Shown here: piece by piece, positions 6,275-10,278 of the stretch
Layout of the letters: every line of letters begins with the position of its first letter
How positions within the stretch are numbered: position 1 is the first letter of the stretch
DNA from: Bacillota bacterium
GTDB taxonomy: Bacteria; Bacillota; Clostridia; Christensenellales; Aristaeellaceae
DNA length: 10,278 nt
Assembly (NCBI GenBank): GCA_019137115.1
Contig: JAGVSV010000140.1
Span: 1-10,278, forward strand
Direction of reading: 5' to 3'
Notes under the pieces: model-generated
The model's input: only the letters and a program-made list of their open reading frames with translations
What the model was told of the DNA's origin: nothing
Database searches by the model: none
Position numbers and translations under genes: made by a program

Positions 6275-6335
6275 GTTGATCTCCTTGTGGCCGCGCTCAC
6301 GGTGACCCGCGCACGGGGCGCGCGGCATTCGGTTG

Positions 6336-6365
6336 ACGCTACCATGGGGCGCTTTCCATTGTCAA
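6336..6365 (-). promoter_or_regulatory. Possible internal promoter ahead of glgA
   Basis: A perfect TTGACA -35 box (6365-6360, minus strand) is followed after 18 bases by TAGCGT (6341-6336), which keeps the TA....T positions of a -10 box but only three of six bases. It lies in the 101-base gap between the glgD stop and glgA, which is the widest gap in the operon. A GC-rich hairpin (CCGCGC / GCGCGG on the minus strand, 6327-6309) would fall in the leader. There is no terminator between glgD and glgA, so glgA may be both read through and started here. Confidence 0.35.
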
Positions 6366-6375
6366 GTTTCCGGTA

Positions 6376-7500
6376 TTATATGGTTAAGTTTTTACCGATC
6401 ACGATCGGGAAATCGCGGGGCGCGACTATGCGGGTGCCCTCGCGCACGGTGGTCTGCTTGTCCAGGATGCAGCTGTCCACCTCGGCGTTGCGGTTGATCA
6501 GCGCGTCCTGCATCAGGATGCTGTTGCGCACCACCGCGCCGGGCTTGACGGCCACCGAGCGGAACAGGATGCTGTTCTCCACCGTGCCCTCAATGACGCA
6601 CCCGTCCGCCACCAGGGAGTTGACCACCCTGGCGGTGCTGGTATAGCGCGCGGGCATTTCGTCGCGCAGCTTGGTCCAGATCGGACGGTCGGCGGCGAAC
6701 ACGTGCGTGCGCACCTTGGTGTTCAGGAAATCCATGTTGGTCTGGTAGTAGGCCAGCACGGAATCAATGCTCCAGATTTCGCCGGGGCATTCGTAGCCCG
6801 CGATCTTGTACATGCGCTCGTGCAGCAGCTGCACCAGCAGCTCGCGGGCGAAATGGTGCATGCCGGCGGCCACCGCGCGGTCGACCAGATCAATGAGCAG
6901 CTCGCGCCGCATCAGGAACGCGCTCATGTAGGTGTTGGGGTAGTGCGGGATGGTGGGGTCAAACTCCATGCTCTGCACGATGCCGTCCGGGTCGATATTC
7001 AGGTACCGGCCCCAGCCGTTGCGCCGCACGTTGCGGTCCTTGGTATACAAAAGGGTGATGTCGGCCTTGGTGTCGATGTGCCGGGCGCAGACCTCGTCAT
7101 ACTGCACGCGGTAGAGCATGTAGCTGTCGGTGACCAAAATGTACCGCTCGCTGCTGCGCCGCAGGAAACTTAAGTTGGAGTGCAGGGCGTCCAGCATCCC
7201 GTCATACACACCGCCCCCCGTGTTGGACACATAGGGCGGCAGGATGGTCACGCCGGAGCGCTTGCCGTGCAGGTCCCACTCCCGGCCGGAGCCGATATGG
7301 TCCATCAGGCTGTGGTAGTTGCTTTGCATGATGATGCCGATGTTGTGCATGCCCGAATGGATCATGTTGGACAAAAGAAAGTCGATCAGCCGGTAGCGGC
7401 CCAGCATGGGCAGCGCCGCTACGGAGCGGTTCCGGATCAGGTCGCGCAAATCCTCAATGCGGTCGCCGGTAAAAATCAGGCCGACGATGTTGCTTTTCAT
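6376..7500 (-). CDS. glgD: GlgD, GlgC-like subunit of ADP-glucose pyrophosphorylase
   Basis: GlgD is a GlgC paralogue that in Bacillota joins GlgC in a mixed tetramer and raises its activity. The 374-residue product has a nucleotidyltransferase domain (about 1-255) and a left-handed beta-helix C-terminus (SLVADGCVIEGTVENSILF at 295-313 and after). The catalytic features seen in GlgC are missing. The GGQGSRL loop is replaced by FTGDRIEDL (10-18), Lys of the KPAVPF segment is lost (AALPMLGRYRLIDF, 28-41), and SGDH becomes TDSY (124-127). This supports a regulatory, non-catalytic role. The start is the ATG at 7500, eight bases after GGAGG. An in-frame GTG at 7509 lies inside that Shine-Dalgarno and is unlikely. 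The gene begins 13 bases after the glgC stop, so the two are surely co-transcribed and probably co-translated. Confidence 0.95.
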   Translation of the reverse strand: MKSNIVGLIFTGDRIEDLRDLIRNRSVAALPMLGRYRLIDFLLSNMIHSGMHNIGIIMQSNYHSLMDHIGSGREWDLHGKRSGVTILPPYVSNTGGGVYDGMLDALHSNLSFLRRSSERYILVTDSYMLYRVQYDEVCARHIDTKADITLLYTKDRNVRRNGWGRYLNIDPDGIVQSMEFDPTIPHYPNTYMSAFLMRRELLIDLVDRAVAAGMHHFARELLVQLLHERMYKIAGYECPGEIWSIDSVLAYYQTNMDFLNTKVRTHVFAADRPIWTKLRDEMPARYTSTARVVNSLVADGCVIEGTVENSILFRSVAVKPGAVVRNSILMQDALINRNAEVDSCILDKQTTVREGTRIVAPRDFPIVIGKNLTI

Positions 7501-7513
7501 GTTCTCCACCTCC

Positions 7514-8686
7514 TCACTCGCCTACCTGCTGGCCCGCGGTCACCCGCGTGCCAGCCTCGAGGCTTGCGTTGCTGCCCACCACGGCGATGTCCCCTTCTTC
7601 CTCCCCCACCACGGCATTGGCGCCGATCACGGCATGCTCGGCGATGATGGCCCGCCGGATCACCGCGCCCTTGCCGATGCGCGCGAAGGGCATGATCACC
7701 GAGTCGATCACCTGCGCGCCCGCTTCCACCGTCACGTTGGCGCTTAACACGCTGTGGGTGACGGCGCCCTCAATCTGGCAGCCCTCGGTGACCAGGCTGT
7801 CCAGCACCTGCGCGCCCTTGGCCGCGTAATGCGGCGGCATGCCGATGTTGCGCGCGTAGATGCGCCACTTGCGGTCATGCAAATCCATGGGCGGCGGCTG
7901 TTTCAGCAAGTCCATGTTGGCGTCCCACAGGCTTTCGATGGTGCCCACGTCCTTCCAGTAGCCCTTGAAGGTAAACGCGGTCATGCGCTCGCCGGCAGAA
8001 AGCATCGCGGGGATCACGTCATTGCCAAAGTCATTGGAGGATGCTTCGTCCTGCTCGTCCGCCTCCAGATACTTGTACAGCTTGTCAAAGCTGAACACGT
8101 ACACGCCCATGCTGGCGTTGTTGGACTTGGGGTTGGCGGGCTTCTCCTCAAACTCGGTGATGTTAAAGTCCTCGTCCGTGTTCATGATGCCAAAGCGGCT
8201 GGCTTCCTCCCACGGCACCTGGCGCACCGCGATGGTGGCGGCCGCCTTGTGCTGGATGTGGTGGTCGATCATCTCGGAATAGTCCATCTTGTAGATGTGG
8301 TCGCCTGACAGGATCAGCACATAATCCGGGTTGTACTGCTTGGCGAACTCCAGGTTCTGGTAAATGGCGTTGGCCGTGCCGCGGTACCATTCGCCGGTTT
8401 TTCCGGTGTGGTACGGGGGCAGCACATACACGCCGCCGGAGTTCAAATCCAGGTCCCACGGCGCGCCGGAGCCGATATAGGCGTTGAGCTCCAGCGGGCG
8501 GTACTGCGTGAGCACCCCGACCACATCAATGCCGGAGTTGACGCAGTTGGACAAAGGAAAGTCGATGATGCGATATTTCCCGCCAAAGGGCACGGCGGGT
8601 TTGGCGACGTTGCGGGTGAGAATCCCCAGCCGGCTGCCCTGACCACCCGCCAGCAGCATCGCCACGCAGCTTTTTTTCCTGATCAT
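7514..8686 (-). CDS. glgC: Glucose-1-phosphate adenylyltransferase, catalytic subunit
   Basis: GlgC makes ADP-glucose from glucose 1-phosphate and ATP, the committed step of bacterial glycogen synthesis. The 390-residue product has the full set of family motifs. These are GGQGSRLG at 14-21 (ATP loop), KPAVPFGGKYRIIDFPLSN at 29-47, WYRGTANA at 100-107, LSGDHIYKMDY with the catalytic Asp129, FEEKP at 179-183 and GYWKDVGT at 242-249 (sugar-phosphate binding). The C-terminus (about 293-390) is beta-helix hexapeptide repeats. The ATG at 8686 has GGGAGG seven bases upstream. It follows glgB by 60 bases and precedes glgD by 13. Unlike GlgA and GlgB here, it has no low-complexity tail. The Bacillota-type partner GlgD is encoded next to it. 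Confidence 0.97.
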   Translation of the reverse strand: MIRKKSCVAMLLAGGQGSRLGILTRNVAKPAVPFGGKYRIIDFPLSNCVNSGIDVVGVLTQYRPLELNAYIGSGAPWDLDLNSGGVYVLPPYHTGKTGEWYRGTANAIYQNLEFAKQYNPDYVLILSGDHIYKMDYSEMIDHHIQHKAAATIAVRQVPWEEASRFGIMNTDEDFNITEFEEKPANPKSNNASMGVYVFSFDKLYKYLEADEQDEASSNDFGNDVIPAMLSAGERMTAFTFKGYWKDVGTIESLWDANMDLLKQPPPMDLHDRKWRIYARNIGMPPHYAAKGAQVLDSLVTEGCQIEGAVTHSVLSANVTVEAGAQVIDSVIMPFARIGKGAVIRRAIIAEHAVIGANAVVGEEEGDIAVVGSNASLEAGTRVTAGQQVGE

Positions 8687-8700
8687 ACCGATCCCTCCCC

Positions 8701-8731
8701 CATAGTTTCTATGATGAAACCCGCATATGCG
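8701..8731. repeat. Two adjacent perfect palindromes in the glgB-glgC gap
   Basis: CATAG-TTT-CTATG (8701-8713) and CGCATATGCG (8722-8731) sit eight bases apart within the 60-base gap between glgB and glgC. On the transcribed strand the first lies directly before the glgC Shine-Dalgarno. They could form small mRNA hairpins that affect glgC translation or processing, or be protein sites. Both are short, and the AT-rich centre of the second makes a weak hairpin. No promoter with good boxes is evident in the gap. Confidence 0.3.
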
Positions 8732-8746
8732 TCCGATGTCCGGCGG

Positions 8747-10278
8747 TTACGGCGCGGCCTTGGGCGCGCGCTTTTTCTTGTCCGGCTTGGCCTTGTCCTT
8801 GGTTGCTTTCTTCCTGGCCGGGGTGACGGTTTCCTTCTTTTCGGCTTTTGCCACGGCCTTCACCGCCTTTTTGGCGGGCTTGGGCCTGGGCATGCGCTGG
8901 TAATGGAAATACACAAACGCCAGCGGCGGCACGCAGATCTCGACCGATTGCTCAAACCCTGCCCAGGCGATGTCCTCGCTGGTTAAGGGCTTGGCGTTGA
9001 ACTGGTTGGAGCCGCCGTACTTGGCCAGGTCGGAGTTGAGCGCCTCGGTGACGATTCCCGGGTCGGGCAGGCCCAGCCGGTAGCGCGGGTGGAAGGCCGG
9101 GGTGAAGTTGACCACGGCGATGACACTGTTGCCCTTTTTGTCGGTGCGCACAAACGCCACCACGCTGTTGGCCTTGTCGTCCGCGGCCAGCCACTCAAAG
9201 CCGTCCCAGCTGTCGTCCACCTCGTACAGGGGCGGGTTGTCCCGGTAGAAGAAGTTAAGATCCCGAACCATCTGCCGCAGCTCGGGGTGCTTTTCGTACA
9301 TCATCAGGAACCAGTCCAGCTGGTCGTCGTCCTTCCATTCGATGAACTGGCCAAACTCCGACCCCATGAACAGCAGCTTTTTGCCCGGGTGCGCCATCGT
9401 GTACCCGTACAGCGCGCGCAAGCCGGCAAACTTGCGCCAGATGTCGCCGGGCTGCTTGTCCAGCATGCTGTGCTTGCCGTGCACCACCTCGTCATGGGAA
9501 AAGGGCAGGATATAATTTTCCGTAAACGCGTAGAACAGCGAGAACGTCAGTTTGTCATGGTGCCACTGGCGGAACAGGTGGTCAAACTTGACGTAGCTGA
9601 GCGTGTCGTTCATCCAGCCCATGTTCCACTTGAAGCCAAAGCCCAGCCCGCCCATGTACACGGGCTTCGTGACCATCGGGAAGGCCGTGGATTCCTCGGC
9701 GATGGTCATCGCGCCGGGGAAATCGTGATAGACCGTTTCATTCAAGCGCCGCAGGAACGCCATGGCCTCGAGGTTTTCGCGGCCGCCGTCCTTGTTGGGG
9801 ATGTAGTTGCCCTCGCGGCCAAAGTCGTGGTACAGCATGCTGCTGACCGCGTCGCAGCGCAGGCCGTCGGCGTGGTACAACTCCAGCCAGAAGCAGGCGT
9901 TGGACAGAAGGAAACTGCACACCTCGCCGCGCGCATAGTCAAACATCATCGTGCCCCACTGGGGCATCTCGGCGCGGCGGGGGTCGACATGCTCATACAG
10001 CGCGGTGCCGTCAAAGGCGCGCAGGCCGATCTCGTCGCGCGGGAAATGCGCGGGCACCCAATCGAGGATCACGCCAAAGCCGGCCTGGTGCAGCTTGTCG
10101 ATCAGCGCCATCAATTCCCGGGGCTCGCCGTGGCGCGCGGTGGCGGCGTAATACCCGGTCACCTGGTACCCCCAGGAGGCGTCCAGCGGATGCTCCATCA
10201 CGGGCAGCAGCTCCACATGCGTGTAGCCCATCAGGTCCAGATACGGCACCAGGCGCTCGGCAATCTCCAGATACGTCA
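8747..10278 (-). CDS. glgB: 1,4-alpha-glucan branching enzyme, C-terminal 509 residues with basic tail (cut by window edge)
   Basis: GlgB cuts alpha-1,4 chains and re-attaches them by alpha-1,6 links. The frame is open to the right edge; the N-terminal part (about 220-240 residues, normally the CBM48 domain and start of the barrel) lies outside. Visible GH13 motifs, numbered from the edge, are ILDWVPAHFP (70-79), LRCDAVSSM with the nucleophile Asp142, TIAEEST with acid/base Glu194, and SHDEVVHGK with Asp262. The C-terminal beta domain closes with PPLAFVYFHY. Family members normally end about here (E. coli ends within a few residues). This protein continues for 48 residues from MPRPKPAKKA to the TAA at 8749-8747, with 16 Lys, 3 Arg and only 4 acidic residues. 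It is the first visible gene of the operon, 60 bases before glgC. Its start and promoter are not in the window. Confidence 0.96.
   Translation of the reverse strand, partial: TYLEIAERLVPYLDLMGYTHVELLPVMEHPLDASWGYQVTGYYAATARHGEPRELMALIDKLHQAGFGVILDWVPAHFPRDEIGLRAFDGTALYEHVDPRRAEMPQWGTMMFDYARGEVCSFLLSNACFWLELYHADGLRCDAVSSMLYHDFGREGNYIPNKDGGRENLEAMAFLRRLNETVYHDFPGAMTIAEESTAFPMVTKPVYMGGLGFGFKWNMGWMNDTLSYVKFDHLFRQWHHDKLTFSLFYAFTENYILPFSHDEVVHGKHSMLDKQPGDIWRKFAGLRALYGYTMAHPGKKLLFMGSEFGQFIEWKDDDQLDWFLMMYEKHPELRQMVRDLNFFYRDNPPLYEVDDSWDGFEWLAADDKANSVVAFVRTDKKGNSVIAVVNFTPAFHPRYRLGLPDPGIVTEALNSDLAKYGGSNQFNAKPLTSEDIAWAGFEQSVEICVPPLAFVYFHYQRMPRPKPAKKAVKAVAKAEKKETVTPARKKATKDKAKPDKKKRAPKAAP

Noticed and set aside
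1..10278. CRISPR arrays, tRNA or rRNA genes, insertion sequences
   Set aside because: I saw no regularly spaced direct repeats, no cloverleaf-like gene, no rRNA signature, no transposase and no flanking terminal repeats.

Overview
The window is high-GC bacterial DNA with strong GGAGG-type ribosome binding sites. It carries paired glgC and glgD genes, an arrangement typical of Bacillota. A GC-rich Clostridia-like Bacillota is the best guess; this is inferred from gene content, and no marker gene is present to confirm it.

The left part (1-3045) deals with sugars. The first 135 codons of L-rhamnose isomerase (rhaA, minus strand, cut by the left edge) sit behind a good sigma-70-type promoter. 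Upstream of it, also on the minus strand, is a small cupin gene whose last third lies in another frame because one base appears to be missing. The 260 bases between these two genes (408-667) hold the rhaA promoter and a notable pair of overlapping inverted repeats, but no gene. Diverging from the cupin gene, across about 230 bases with a promoter and a 16-base palindrome, is a two-gene plus-strand unit: rpiB and an MFS transporter that overlap by four bases.

The middle (3046-4501) holds a single plus-strand gene for a YqhD/BDH-type iron-dependent alcohol dehydrogenase. A 5' hairpin and a five-codon mini-ORF precede it. It ends at a strong intrinsic terminator that faces the terminator of the glycogen operon. 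A short stretch between the two terminators looks like the C-terminal relic of a flavoprotein.

The right part (4502-10278) is a minus-strand glycogen-synthesis operon transcribed in the order glgB (5' part outside the window), glgC, glgD, glgA. GlgC makes ADP-glucose; GlgD is its non-catalytic-looking paralogue and probable partner subunit. GlgA extends alpha-1,4 chains and GlgB adds alpha-1,6 branches. No glgP phosphorylase gene follows glgA, because the terminator comes right after it.

The most unusual point is that GlgA and GlgB, the two enzymes that act on the polymer itself, both end in long low-complexity Lys/Ala/Pro tails resembling histone H1 tails. GlgC and GlgD have none.
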